A model generated the notes under the pieces. It worked only from the letters and a program-made list of their open reading frames with translations, was not told the DNA's origin and ran no database searches. The position numbers were made by a program, and so were the translations under genes. From an uncultured Mycoplasmatota bacterium (GTDB lineage Bacteria; Bacillota_I; Bacilli_A; RF39; UBA660): 44,134 nucleotides of DNA. Numbering within the stretch: the stretch's first letter is position 1; every line of letters starts with the position of its first letter. Positions 1 through 9,127 of the stretch are shown in pieces. The stretch covers positions 1 through 44,134 of the forward strand of contig CAMEJC010000004.1 of assembly GCA_945919295.1 (NCBI GenBank), given 5' to 3'.

Positions 1-58
1 AAATAGAAAATAGTGTAGTAATTTCTATCCACCAACACTATTTATTATACAACCATTT

Positions 59-85
59 AAAAGCTATATATTTATAGCTTTTTTG
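59..85 (+). terminator. Rho-independent terminator of an upstream (off-window) gene
   Basis: AAAAGCTATA / TATAGCTTTT inverted repeat followed by T-rich tract. Confidence 0.75.
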
Positions 86-128
86 TTATTTTTTTATTTT
101 TTTATCATATTATTGTAAGGGTGATTAT

Positions 129-890
129 ATGTTTCAAGTAGGTGATTTGGTTACTAGGAAATCTTATGATAATGATATTGTTTTTAAAATAGTGAAAATT
201 GAAGATAGTAATTTTATATTAAAGGGATTATTTGTTAGATTATTTGCTGATAGTCCTAAAGATGATTTGAAAATTTATAATGATAAAGAGAATGATGATT
301 TTTTACCTGAAATAGATGGCTATCGTAATTTGGAGAGAAATGAATATTTTTATTTACCAGGTAGAATACTTCATATTGATGCTGATAAAGATTATTTGGA
401 TAAATGTATGAATTTTTATAAAAAGAATCGACTTAAAGCTTTTGGAATATTTTCTAAAGAAGAAGATTTAATTAAAAGTGTTGAAGATAATTTGAAAAAA
501 TATAATCCTGACATTTTAGTAATTACTGGACATGATGCTTTTTACCGTAAAAAAAGAAAGGACTCAAATTACAAAAATACTGATAAGTTTATTAATGCTG
601 TTAAAGTTGCAAGGAAGTATGAAAATTCACACGAAAAGTTAGCTATTATTGCTGGAGCTTGTCAATCTAATTACGAGGAACTTATTAAGGCAGGGGCTAA
701 TTTTGCTTCTAGTCCTAAAAGAATTAATATACATGCTTTAGATCCTGCGATAGTAGCATCTTGTCTTGCTTTTTCTGATAAAAATAATAATATTGATTTG
801 ATAAAAATTTTAGATAAAACTAAATATGGACCTGATGGAATAGGGGGGATTATAACTAAGGGTACTATGTATATAGGATACCCTAGATAA
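129..890 (+). CDS. yabG: YabG-like sporulation-specific protease
   Basis: Protein reads as YabG (GDLVTRKSY N-terminus, PDILVITGHD, IAGACQSNYEELIKAGANFASSPKRINIHALDP); adjacent to veg and spoVG. Confidence 0.95.
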   Translation: MFQVGDLVTRKSYDNDIVFKIVKIEDSNFILKGLFVRLFADSPKDDLKIYNDKENDDFLPEIDGYRNLERNEYFYLPGRILHIDADKDYLDKCMNFYKKNRLKAFGIFSKEEDLIKSVEDNLKKYNPDILVITGHDAFYRKKRKDSNYKNTDKFINAVKVARKYENSHEKLAIIAGACQSNYEELIKAGANFASSPKRINIHALDPAIVASCLAFSDKNNNIDLIKILDKTKYGPDGIGGIITKGTMYIGYPR

Positions 891-1118
891 ATGATTATGA
901 CAATAGAGAAAATTAAAGATAATATTGATAGTAAACTTGGTAATAATGTTAAAATTATTTATAATGGAAGTAGAAATAAAAAAGAAGAATATTCTGGTGT
1001 AATAGCAGAAACGTATAATTATATTTTTATTGTTAAGACAGGATGTGACGAAATAAAAAGTTTTAGTTACAGGGATGTTCTTACTAATACAATTGAGATT
1101 TTTTTTGATAAAGTGTAA
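891..1118 (+). CDS. veg: Veg family protein
   Basis: Short protein with G-x-V-x-E-T-Y-x-x-x-F and SFSYRDVLT motif, directly after yabG as in Bacillus. Confidence 0.9.
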   Translation: MIMTIEKIKDNIDSKLGNNVKIIYNGSRNKKEEYSGVIAETYNYIFIVKTGCDEIKSFSYRDVLTNTIEIFFDKV

Positions 1119-1135
1119 AATTTTGTTAAAAATAC

Positions 1136-1164
1136 TTGCATTTATTTATTAAATAATATAAAAT
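1136..1164 (+). promoter_or_regulatory. Candidate sigma-A-type promoter of spoVG
   Basis: TTGCAT - 17 bp - TAAAAT upstream of spoVG. Confidence 0.6.
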
Positions 1165-1203
1165 GTAGTTAGAAAGTATTTTCTAGAAGGAGTTGATAAA
1201 CAC

Positions 1204-1461
1204 ATGAAGATTACTTCAGTAACTGTTCGTAAAATCGACAAAGAGAATTCAAGAATGAAAGGAATTGCATCAGTACTTATCGATGACTGCTTTGCTGTTC
1301 ATGACATCAGAATAATTGATGGTGACAATGGATTATTTATAGCCATGCCTAGTAAACCTACCGCTACTGGTGGACATAGAGATACAGCACATCCTATTGA
1401 CAAGGAAACAAGAAAGATGTTTGAAGATGCTATCTTTGAAGAATATAATAAAACTGAATAA
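1204..1461 (+). CDS. spoVG: Septation/sporulation regulator SpoVG
   Basis: MKITSVTVRKI...DCFAVHDIRIIDGDNGLFIAMPS signature. Confidence 0.98.
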   Translation: MKITSVTVRKIDKENSRMKGIASVLIDDCFAVHDIRIIDGDNGLFIAMPSKPTATGGHRDTAHPIDKETRKMFEDAIFEEYNKTE

Positions 1462-1462
1462 C

Positions 1463-1494
1463 AACTATTAGTGTAAAAAACTAATAGTTTTTTT
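1463..1494 (+). terminator. spoVG terminator
   Basis: AACTATTAG / CTAATAGTT stem plus T7 tract. Confidence 0.88.
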
Positions 1495-1538
1495 CATATT
1501 GTTTGGGATTTTACATATTATTTCTTAGGAGGAAGGAT

Positions 1539-1832
1539 ATGGACAAGGTAAAAGATATTGATAATGGTTTTAATCATGGTATTTCTATTGTAGAAAGAAA
1601 AAGCGTTGTTATAAGTGGAGTAAAAAAAATAGAAAGTTTTGATAATGAAGAGTTCTTAATGGAGACGACTTTAGGTTTTTTGGCAATAAAGGGTGGTGAG
1701 TTGGAAATTATTAAACTTGATACTTATCAGGGAAATGTTTCAATAAAAGGAAGAGTAGACAGTCTTATGTATTTAGATGGCATTAATAAGAAGGATAAAG
1801 ATAATTCTTTGTTAAATAAACTATTTAAATGA
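1539..1832 (+). CDS. yabP: Sporulation protein YabP; start moved to 1539 by RBS AGGAGGAAGGAT
   Basis: GISIVERKSVVISGVKKIESFDNEEFLMETTLGFLAIKGGELEIIKLD; TGA stop overlaps next ATG (ATGA). Confidence 0.92.
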   Translation: MDKVKDIDNGFNHGISIVERKSVVISGVKKIESFDNEEFLMETTLGFLAIKGGELEIIKLDTYQGNVSIKGRVDSLMYLDGINKKDKDNSLLNKLFK

Positions 1833-2110
1833 TTTTAAAAATACAAATTTTATCATTAATTTATTCTTTCTTTTATGGTATTGGATTTTTTTTGCTATTG
1901 GAAATTAATTATAAATTTTTGTATGAAGGAAAATTAGTTTATCGAATTATTATTTCTTTTTTATTTATTATTTTTATTTCATTATTATATTTTTTAGGTT
2001 TATTAAAAATTAATAATGGAATAATACATATTTATTTTTTTCTTGCTTTCTTTACAGGTTATTTGTTATCTTTTGTCATATACAAGAAAATTTGTTGTAA
2101 AAAAAAATAA
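1829..2110 (+). CDS. yabQ: Spore cortex biosynthesis protein YabQ-like membrane protein
   Basis: Small multi-TM protein translationally coupled to yabP, in canonical yabP-yabQ-divIC order. Confidence 0.8.
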   Translation: MILKIQILSLIYSFFYGIGFFLLLEINYKFLYEGKLVYRIIISFLFIIFISLLYFLGLLKINNGIIHIYFFLAFFTGYLLSFVIYKKICCKKK

Positions 2111-2144
2111 GGTATGATATAATGACTGTGTAGAAGGTGATAAC

Positions 2145-2447
2145 TTGACTAAGAAAAAATCTAACGTGAAGGCAAAGAGAAGAATATTTTTATTCTTTAT
2201 TGTTTTTGGTGCTATTATTGGGTCACTTAGTTATAGTTTTTTTTCTAATGTTGGTAAAATGATTGAAATTAATAATGAGAAACATGAGTTAAAAAATAAG
2301 CTTGTTAGTTTAAAGGATGAAGAGGAAGTACTTAACTCCGATATTAAGAAATTAGAAGATCCTGAATATGTTGCTAGATATGCAAGAGAAAAATATTTAT
2401 ATTCTAAAGATGGTGAGTTAATTATTAGAATTCCTAATGATGATTAA
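2145..2447 (+). CDS. divIC: Septum formation initiator DivIC/FtsB family (TTG start)
   Basis: Single N-terminal TM, coiled coil, DPEYVARYAREKYLYSKDGELIIRIP motif; GGTGATAAC RBS before TTG. Confidence 0.92.
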   Translation: MTKKKSNVKAKRRIFLFFIVFGAIIGSLSYSFFSNVGKMIEINNEKHELKNKLVSLKDEEEVLNSDIKKLEDPEYVARYAREKYLYSKDGELIIRIPNDD

Positions 2448-2479
2448 AAGAGGACACTATTTATTCAGTATCCTCTTTT
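2446..2479. terminator. Bidirectional terminator shared by divIC and ftsH
   Basis: AAAAGAGGA / TCCTCTTTT inverted repeat with T tract on each strand, overlapping both stop regions. Confidence 0.85.
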
Positions 2480-4398
2480 TTGATGTTCTTTTTATTTTTC
2501 TTTGGTGTTTCTTCTTTTTTTTCTTCTGCTAGCGGTTTATCATTTTTGGATTGTTGGTCATTTTTTGGAAGATGACCATTTTCTACTAGATAATCTATTT
2601 CTTCTTTAGTTATTGTTTCTTCTTCAAGTAATGTGTTTGCTATTAAAGATAATAGTTCTTTATTTTCCGTTATTATTTTCTTTGTTTTTTCGTAGCAGCT
2701 ATTGATTATTGAACGCATTTCTTCGTCTATTTCATGGGCAACAGTATCTGATATGTTTCTGTTTTTAGTGTAATCTCTACCCAAGAAAGTATTACCATCT
2801 GGTTCTTCAAGCATCATTGGTCCTAAATTACTCATACCATATTCAGTAACCATGCTTCTGGCTATTTTTGTTGCTTTTTTAAAATCATCATGTGCACCGG
2901 TTGTTATTTCACTAAAGGTAACTTCTTCTGCCACTCTTCCTCCTAAAAGACCACATATTGCCTCTAATAATTCGTTTTTGGTATAATTGAATGCTTCTTC
3001 TTTTGGCGTCATCATGGTATATCCACCGGCGTGACCTCTTGGAATTATTGTGATTTTCTGTACTTCATTAGCACCATCTAATTTTAATCCCATTACGGCA
3101 TGTCCTGCTTCATGAAATGCTACTAGTTTCTTTTCTTTATCTGTATATTTTTTTGTAACTTTGGCTGGCCCCATTAGAACTCTATCAGTTGCTTCATCTA
3201 TTTCAGACATTGTTATTTCTTTTTTATTTCTTCTTACGGCAAGTAATGCTGCTTCGTTAAGTAGGTTTTCTAAATCTGCACCTGAAAATCCAGGGGTTCT
3301 TTTTGCTAGATATTCTAAAGTAATGTTTTTGTCTAATATTTTGTTTTTAGCATGTACTTTTAATATTTCGATTCTAGCATTTTTATCGGGAAGACTAACA
3401 GTAACTTGTCTATCAAATCTTCCTGGTCTTAATAATGCAGGATCTAGGACATCTGGTCTATTAGTAGCGGCAATAATTATTATCCCTTCATTAGCACCAA
3501 AGCCATCCATTTCGGTAAGCAACTGGTTAAGTGTTTGTTCTCTTTCGTCATGTCCACCACCAAGTCCAGTTCCTCTTTGACGACCGACAGCATCGATTTC
3601 GTCGATGAAAATAAGACAAGGAGCATTCATTTTTGCTTGTTTGAACATATCTCTCACTCTGGATGCACCGATACCGACAAACAATTCAACAAAATCAGAA
3701 CCGCTAATGTAATAAAATGGTACTTTAGCTTCACCTGCAACTGCTCTAGCAAGTAAAGTTTTACCTGTTCCTGGAGGACCTACTAATAGGACTCCTTTAG
3801 GAATTCGAGCTCCCATATTAGTGAATTTTTTTGGATTTTTTAAAAAGTCGATTAACTCTTGAACTTCTTCTTTTTCTTCAGTAAGTCCTGCAACATCTTT
3901 GAATGTAGCTCTACTTTCTTCGACTAATTTGGCTCTACTTTTACCAAAATCCATCGATTTGTTACTACCACCAATTTGTCTTGTAAATATCCAAATTGTT
4001 ACTCCTGCCAAAATAAGAATTGGAATAACTTCCACTATAGCAGCTAGCCAAGAAGATGCTTCTGGATCGTTTTCAATAGTTAATTCAAAATTGCTAGTTG
4101 TTTCTTTAGCATCAGTTATTTTGGAAATAAATTCATCTGAATATGGTAAATATAAAATAAAACTTTCATTTTCTTTATAATCATCTAATTTTCCTACTAA
4201 TTTATATGTTTCAGTTCTTACTTTTGGAGTTATAGTAAGTTCGGTTACTTTGCCACCATTTAAATCTTTAATAAATTCATCATAGGTTAGTTCGTTGACT
4301 TTATTATCAAATATATTAAAGAATATTAGACAACCTACAAAGAATATTAATAAAAACGCATAAGGTACTAAACTTTTCTTTATTTCTTTTTTATTCAT
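2461..4398 (-). CDS. ftsH: ATP-dependent zinc metalloprotease FtsH
   Basis: [18 protein letters not shown] Walker A, SRH region, HEAGH zinc site; start 4398 preferred from RBS AGAGGAAC (alternative ORF start 4416). Confidence 0.98.
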   Translation of the reverse strand: MNKKEIKKSLVPYAFLLIFFVGCLIFFNIFDNKVNELTYDEFIKDLNGGKVTELTITPKVRTETYKLVGKLDDYKENESFILYLPYSDEFISKITDAKETTSNFELTIENDPEASSWLAAIVEVIPILILAGVTIWIFTRQIGGSNKSMDFGKSRAKLVEESRATFKDVAGLTEEKEEVQELIDFLKNPKKFTNMGARIPKGVLLVGPPGTGKTLLARAVAGEAKVPFYYISGSDFVELFVGIGASRVRDMFKQAKMNAPCLIFIDEIDAVGRQRGTGLGGGHDEREQTLNQLLTEMDGFGANEGIIIIAATNRPDVLDPALLRPGRFDRQVTVSLPDKNARIEILKVHAKNKILDKNITLEYLAKRTPGFSGADLENLLNEAALLAVRRNKKEITMSEIDEATDRVLMGPAKVTKKYTDKEKKLVAFHEAGHAVMGLKLDGANEVQKITIIPRGHAGGYTMMTPKEEAFNYTKNELLEAICGLLGGRVAEEVTFSEITTGAHDDFKKATKIARSMVTEYGMSNLGPMMLEEPDGNTFLGRDYTKNRNISDTVAHEIDEEMRSIINSCYEKTKKIITENKELLSLIANTLLEEETITKEEIDYLVENGHLPKNDQQSKNDKPLAEEKKEETPKKNKKNIKKEDTE

Positions 4399-4412
4399 AA
4401 TGTTCCTCTCTT

Positions 4413-5702
4413 TCATTTACACCTTACTATTATATCATAGTTTTGGTCTTTTTTTATACAAAATTTACTTTTTTTTAGGTTTGGTATCCAAATTATATTG
4501 TTATTGCTATCTACTAATAATGGATAATTATTTCTAACACTAATAGGTACTTTCTTTTCAATAAATATTTCTTTGATTTTTTTTCTTTTATTTCCTTTTA
4601 AAATTATGAAGTCACCATCTTTTCTATTTCTAATATATAAGGGTAATTTTATATTGTTTGTATTAATACGACATACTTCATTGCCATCTTGTATTTCACT
4701 ATCAACTTTTTCAATAGTTAGATTATCTATAATTACTTTATCGTTAAATTCTATTATATAGTCCTTTTTTTCTTCTTTTTTATTTTTTATTAATATTTTA
4801 TTATATTCTTTAACAATAATTTTATTTTGTGGTAAATTTAATGATATATTAGGTTTTCTATTGTTTATTAACGATATGATATTTGAAATGTGTTTTTCAG
4901 TAATTATATTATTTTGATTTGAATATATATTATTCATTATGTAATATAAAGTGTTTTTTATTAAAAATGAATCTAATTTTTTTAGTTCGTTTAAATAGAT
5001 GGTGTTGTTTTGATATATGGTATCAATATTTTTTTGTACAAGTTTTTTTATATAATTATTATATTCTTCAAGTGTTTCAGAGTATTTAAGAAATTTTTTA
5101 TGGACTAATGGATCTTCTTTTTTTAGAAGAGGTAAAATATTTTTTCGATATCTATTTCTAGTATAATTTGTATTTTTGTTAGAACTATCGATAAAATATG
5201 TGATATTATGGGAACTATTATATTTTAAGATATCTTCTTTGGTATATGGCAGTAGTGGTCTTATTATTTGGTAGTTTTTGATGTTTGTTATTTGCTTGAT
5301 ACCAGCGTAACCTTCAATATTTGATCCTCTTACTATTTTCATAAGAATGGTTTCAATTAAATCATCGCCATGATGAGCTAAGAATAGGTATTTAGAATGA
5401 TATTTATTTAGTGTTTCTTCATAGAAGGAATATCTTTTTTTACGGGCTTCATTTTCAAAGTTATTTTCTTTATAATTTTTGATTGTTATTGTTTCGAATA
5501 TTAACTTATGTTTTTCACAATATTCTTTAAGATATTCTTCTTCTTTTTTACTTTCTTTTCTAACATTGTGATTGATATGACAAACGATAATTTTATTTGT
5601 TTTTTTTTCTAAAATATCTAGTAAACACATCGAATCTGGTCCACTAGATACACCAATTACGACATAATTATCAAAAATAAAGTCATCCAGAATATGGTCC
5701 AT
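4413..5702 (-). CDS. tilS: tRNA(Ile)-lysidine synthetase TilS
   Basis: GVSSGPDSMCLLDIL PP-loop, ARKKRYSF, HHGDDLIETILM; RBS AAAGGAGGAAATT supports start 5702. Confidence 0.95.
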   Translation of the reverse strand: MDHILDDFIFDNYVVIGVSSGPDSMCLLDILEKKTNKIIVCHINHNVRKESKKEEEYLKEYCEKHKLIFETITIKNYKENNFENEARKKRYSFYEETLNKYHSKYLFLAHHGDDLIETILMKIVRGSNIEGYAGIKQITNIKNYQIIRPLLPYTKEDILKYNSSHNITYFIDSSNKNTNYTRNRYRKNILPLLKKEDPLVHKKFLKYSETLEEYNNYIKKLVQKNIDTIYQNNTIYLNELKKLDSFLIKNTLYYIMNNIYSNQNNIITEKHISNIISLINNRKPNISLNLPQNKIIVKEYNKILIKNKKEEKKDYIIEFNDKVIIDNLTIEKVDSEIQDGNEVCRINTNNIKLPLYIRNRKDGDFIILKGNKRKKIKEIFIEKKVPISVRNNYPLLVDSNNNIIWIPNLKKSKFCIKKDQNYDIIVRCK

Positions 5703-5759
5703 AATTTCCTCCTTTTGCATATATTATAGCAGATATTTAAACATTTTTAAATATTTCTT

Positions 5760-5788
5760 TTGACTTTTATGATGTTTTGGTGTATAAT
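5760..5788 (+). promoter_or_regulatory. Promoter of orphan ORF 5816-6214
   Basis: TTGACT - 17 bp - TATAAT. Confidence 0.8.
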
Positions 5789-5815
5789 TTTATACTGCGA
5801 GGTGAACATAATAAA

Positions 5816-6214
5816 ATGATTGATGATAAAGAGATTTTGTTTTCATCTTTTTTAGCAGGTTTCTTACTTGTTAAAGGTGATATAAGTTATTTAGAAATCT
5901 CTAATGAAATGTCACGTTTTCAATATAGTAATGATTTAATAATTGTTGATCCTGGATTTGATTTTCATAAATTAAAAAAATTGATTGTTGTTGATGATTT
6001 TGGAATTCGACTTACTTTGGATTATGATAAAGAGTATATAGATAATGGTTCTTTAATTTTGGTTAAGGATTATTTGTATAATTTAACTACTGAAGAAATA
6101 AGAAGACATTTTAATATTGAAGAAAAAGAAATTATTAATATATATATAAGTGAAAAAAGAGAAAAGAAATATTCTAAATTGATTAAATTTAAAAGAACTA
6201 AAGTTTATATATAG
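5816..6214 (+). CDS. Hypothetical protein, no family recognised
   Basis: ORF with promoter and GAGGTGAAC RBS; track start 5777 lies inside the promoter, so 5816 is preferred. Confidence 0.7.
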   Translation: MIDDKEILFSSFLAGFLLVKGDISYLEISNEMSRFQYSNDLIIVDPGFDFHKLKKLIVVDDFGIRLTLDYDKEYIDNGSLILVKDYLYNLTTEEIRRHFNIEEKEIINIYISEKREKKYSKLIKFKRTKVYI

Positions 6215-6224
6215 ACTTTAGTTC
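6195..6224. terminator. Bidirectional terminator shared by ORF 5816-6214 and tyrS
   Basis: GAACTAAAGT / ACTTTAGTTC perfect 10-bp inverted repeat containing both stop codons. Confidence 0.85.
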
Positions 6225-7429
6225 ATTTTTATTAGATAATATTTTTTCTTGCCTCTTTTAATAATATGATAATTTTTATTATTATCAATTAAGAAATTTT
6301 CATCATTAATTGTTTCTCCATCTAAGGTGATGGCATTATTTGAAAGAAATTCTCTGGCTTCTCTTTTAGATGCTGCGATATTATTATTAACCATTATATT
6401 TATAATAGTATCTTTATTAGTAGTAAATGTAGGTACTCCTTTGAAGGCTATTTCTATTTCATTGTCTGTTAGTTCTTTAATGTTACCAGTAAATAATGAT
6501 TCTGATATTTTTATAGCTTTTTCTGCTTCTTCTTCGCCATGAACAAATTTTACTACTTCGTATGCTAAAGTTTTTTGAGCGAGTCTTTTTTCAGGCTCTT
6601 TTTTTGTACTTTCTTCTAGTGAATTTATTTCTTCATGTGTTAAAAATGTGAATATTTTTAGATATTCTATTACTTTTTCATCATCAGAATTAACTAAATA
6701 CTGATATATTTCATAAGGGGATGTTTTATTTCTGTCTAGCCATAGAGCATTACCTTCGGATTTTCCAAATTTATTTCCAAATTTATCGACAACTAGAGGC
6801 ATGGTAAAGCCATACACTTCTTTTCCTGTTTTCTTTCTTATTAGATCGATACCGGAAGTAATATTTCCCCATTGATCGGAACCTGCTACTTGGAGAGTGC
6901 ACCCCTCCTTTTTGTATAAATTAAGGAAATCTAGACTTTGTAAAATCATGTATGATAGTTCACAGTAGGTAATTCCACTATCTAATCTTCTTCTTATGAT
7001 ATCTTTATTAATCATGTAGTTGACATTAAAGTATTTACCATAATCTCTTAAAAAGTCAATTGCGGATATCTCTTTAATCCAATCATAATTGTTTACTACT
7101 TTAAAACCAAATAATTTTTCTACTTGTTTTTTTAGGGATTCAGCATTTTTAAAGATTTCATCCTTGATTTGCATATCTCTTTCAGTCGTTGGTCTTGGAT
7201 CACCAATTAATCCTGTTCCCCCACCAATTAAAAGTATTGGATTATGTCCAGCATCTTTTAATCTTTTACTAATCAAGAAACTAGATAGGTGGCCTAAATG
7301 TAACGAATCTGCAGTTGGGTCTGTTCCAATATAGAATGTTAATTTTTCATTGTTTAATTTTTCGATTAAATCGGGACTGGAGAAATCTTTGATTAATCCT
7401 CTCCATACTAAATCATCATATAATTTCAT
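6218..7429 (-). CDS. tyrS: Tyrosyl-tRNA synthetase
   Basis: HLGHL class I signature, YDWI, KFGKSEGNALWLD (KMSKS-like), C-terminal S4 domain. Confidence 0.98.
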   Translation of the reverse strand: MKLYDDLVWRGLIKDFSSPDLIEKLNNEKLTFYIGTDPTADSLHLGHLSSFLISKRLKDAGHNPILLIGGGTGLIGDPRPTTERDMQIKDEIFKNAESLKKQVEKLFGFKVVNNYDWIKEISAIDFLRDYGKYFNVNYMINKDIIRRRLDSGITYCELSYMILQSLDFLNLYKKEGCTLQVAGSDQWGNITSGIDLIRKKTGKEVYGFTMPLVVDKFGNKFGKSEGNALWLDRNKTSPYEIYQYLVNSDDEKVIEYLKIFTFLTHEEINSLEESTKKEPEKRLAQKTLAYEVVKFVHGEEEAEKAIKISESLFTGNIKELTDNEIEIAFKGVPTFTTNKDTIINIMVNNNIAASKREAREFLSNNAITLDGETINDENFLIDNNKNYHIIKRGKKKYYLIKMN

Positions 7430-7448
7430 AAATATCTTCTCCTTTTTT

Positions 7449-7672
7449 ATATAAAAAAAGATGGTATTTAAAGGACGAATAAAATCCGTGGTACCACCTT
7501 TATTTACAATATTAATAATATTGTCTCTTATTTGTAACGGTAATTAACCGATTAGATTCGTAATATGTAATTCGTTATTTTTCTTTTGTCAGCTTACAGC
7601 GACCGCTGACTCTCTATAAAAAGGATAAAATAACTACTTGGTATTAGTCGTCATCTAATAAATATGCTTTAA
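7449..7672 (-). promoter_or_regulatory. T-box leader of tyrS
   Basis: Minus strand has AAAGGTGGTACCACGG T-box, AGTCAGCGGTCGCTGTAAGCTGAC Stem I elements, candidate UAC specifier in GAATTACATATTAC, and terminator GGTGGTA/TACCATC plus T7; preceded by TTGACA-17-TATAAT. Confidence 0.95.
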
Positions 7673-7754
7673 TTATAGTATATTTTATGTTTATTGTCAA
7701 ATGTTTTGAATATTTTTTTGTTATCTTATGATATAATTATTTAGGAGTGGGATA

Positions 7755-8465
7755 GTGGAGCTAGTTAGAGATTGTTGGAATGGTGATGATTATAATGAAT
7801 TTATTAATTATTTATTTGAAATAAGAGATATTAAATATAAAAATTTTCATAGTGGTTTAGGTATTAAGAGTGAAGTTATTGGTATTAGAACACCGATACT
7901 CAAGAGTATGGCTAAAGATATTAGTAGGGGTAATTATAGGGGATTTCTAGAATTACTTAGAGAAGAATATTATGAAGAGATTACTTTATATGGATTTATT
8001 ATTTGTAATATTAAAGAAATGAATGATAGTGTAAAATATTTAAATATATATAAGGAAAGAATAAATAATTGGGCTAGTTGTGATTTGTTTTGTTCCGGAT
8101 ATAAGATAATAAAAAGGAACAAAGAATATTTTTGGAAATATATTAATGATAATATTAGTAGTGATAATTTATGGATAAGAAGAATGTGTTTTGTACTTAT
8201 TCTTAATTATTATATTGAAGAAGATTATTTAAAAGATATTTTTAAGTTATGTGATGGGTATAATATTGAAGAATATTATGTACAGATGGCGGTGGCTTGG
8301 CTTATATCGATATGTTATATTAAGTATCCTAGTGTTACTACTAAATATATAATTAATAATAAGTTAGATGATTTTACGCATAATAAGGCTATTCAAAAGA
8401 TTAGAGAATCTTATAAGGTAAGTAGCGAGGATAAAGAATATTTAAATAAATTAAAGAGAAAGTAG
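7755..8465 (+). CDS. AlkD-like DNA alkylation repair protein (GTG start)
   Basis: HEAT-like AlkD family pattern with INNWASCD, LWIRRM and VAWLIS, matching AlkD catalytic/aromatic positions; RBS TTAGGAGTGG. Confidence 0.9.
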   Translation: MELVRDCWNGDDYNEFINYLFEIRDIKYKNFHSGLGIKSEVIGIRTPILKSMAKDISRGNYRGFLELLREEYYEEITLYGFIICNIKEMNDSVKYLNIYKERINNWASCDLFCSGYKIIKRNKEYFWKYINDNISSDNLWIRRMCFVLILNYYIEEDYLKDIFKLCDGYNIEEYYVQMAVAWLISICYIKYPSVTTKYIINNKLDDFTHNKAIQKIRESYKVSSEDKEYLNKLKRK

Positions 8466-8476
8466 GCTTTGAAGTT

Positions 8477-9073
8477 ATGATTAATTATGTAGATAAAAAG
8501 ATTTATTATCATATTAATACAGGTGATGCATTAGAGGTAGGAGACATAATTGAGATGAGAGATTGTTATAATAAATTTCATGATGAAATATATGATAGTG
8601 AGTATTTATTAGATGGTATGGATGCTAATATGCTTCTTATTAATAAGAGAAGAAATAAAGAATATGATAATTTTGATATAGATGAATTTAGGCTTGTATA
8701 TGAAACGGTTAATAATAGTGCTGCGATTACGAGAGAACTTATCTTTGAAGAAGTTAGAAAAGAGATTGATAAAGAACTGCCTTCGAGAATGAAATGTTTA
8801 TATGTTTGTGAAAATATGGAAGATATAAATAAATGGTTAGAAATATTTAAAAGGACAAATAAAAAAGATAAGGATTATCAAATACTAAAACTCGAACTTA
8901 CTGGAAAATGTGTAACTTGTGATGCTAGTTATGTTCTTAGACAAAATATTTCTTTAAATAAAAAACGAGAACTAGCTAAGAAATATTGGAATGGTGAAGT
9001 AAAAGATAATGAAAAGGAAGTTTTATTTGAAGGAACTGCTACTGTAAAAGAAATTATCTGTTCTAATAAGTAA
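8477..9073 (+). CDS. DUF2441-like protein (possible ADP-ribosyltransferase-like fold)
   Basis: YYHINTGDALEVGDII N-terminus; ELIFEEVRKE-PSRMKCLYVCENMEDINKW core; 11 nt after the alkD-like gene. Confidence 0.65.
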   Translation: MINYVDKKIYYHINTGDALEVGDIIEMRDCYNKFHDEIYDSEYLLDGMDANMLLINKRRNKEYDNFDIDEFRLVYETVNNSAAITRELIFEEVRKEIDKELPSRMKCLYVCENMEDINKWLEIFKRTNKKDKDYQILKLELTGKCVTCDASYVLRQNISLNKKRELAKKYWNGEVKDNEKEVLFEGTATVKEIICSNK

Positions 9074-9127
9074 TTTACATTTTTTTAGTGAAATGATATA
9101 ATAATTACAGAAAAGAGGGAGAAACTT

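Noticed and set aside
2900-4200. Plus-strand ORFs 3161-3580, 3535-3756 and 3899-4180
   Set aside because: Antisense to ftsH; composition mirrors the opposite-strand codons and no RBS or family signal is present
4573-7334. Plus-strand ORFs 4573-4761, 6327-6542 and 7089-7334
   Set aside because: Antisense to tilS and tyrS; spurious AT-rich open frames
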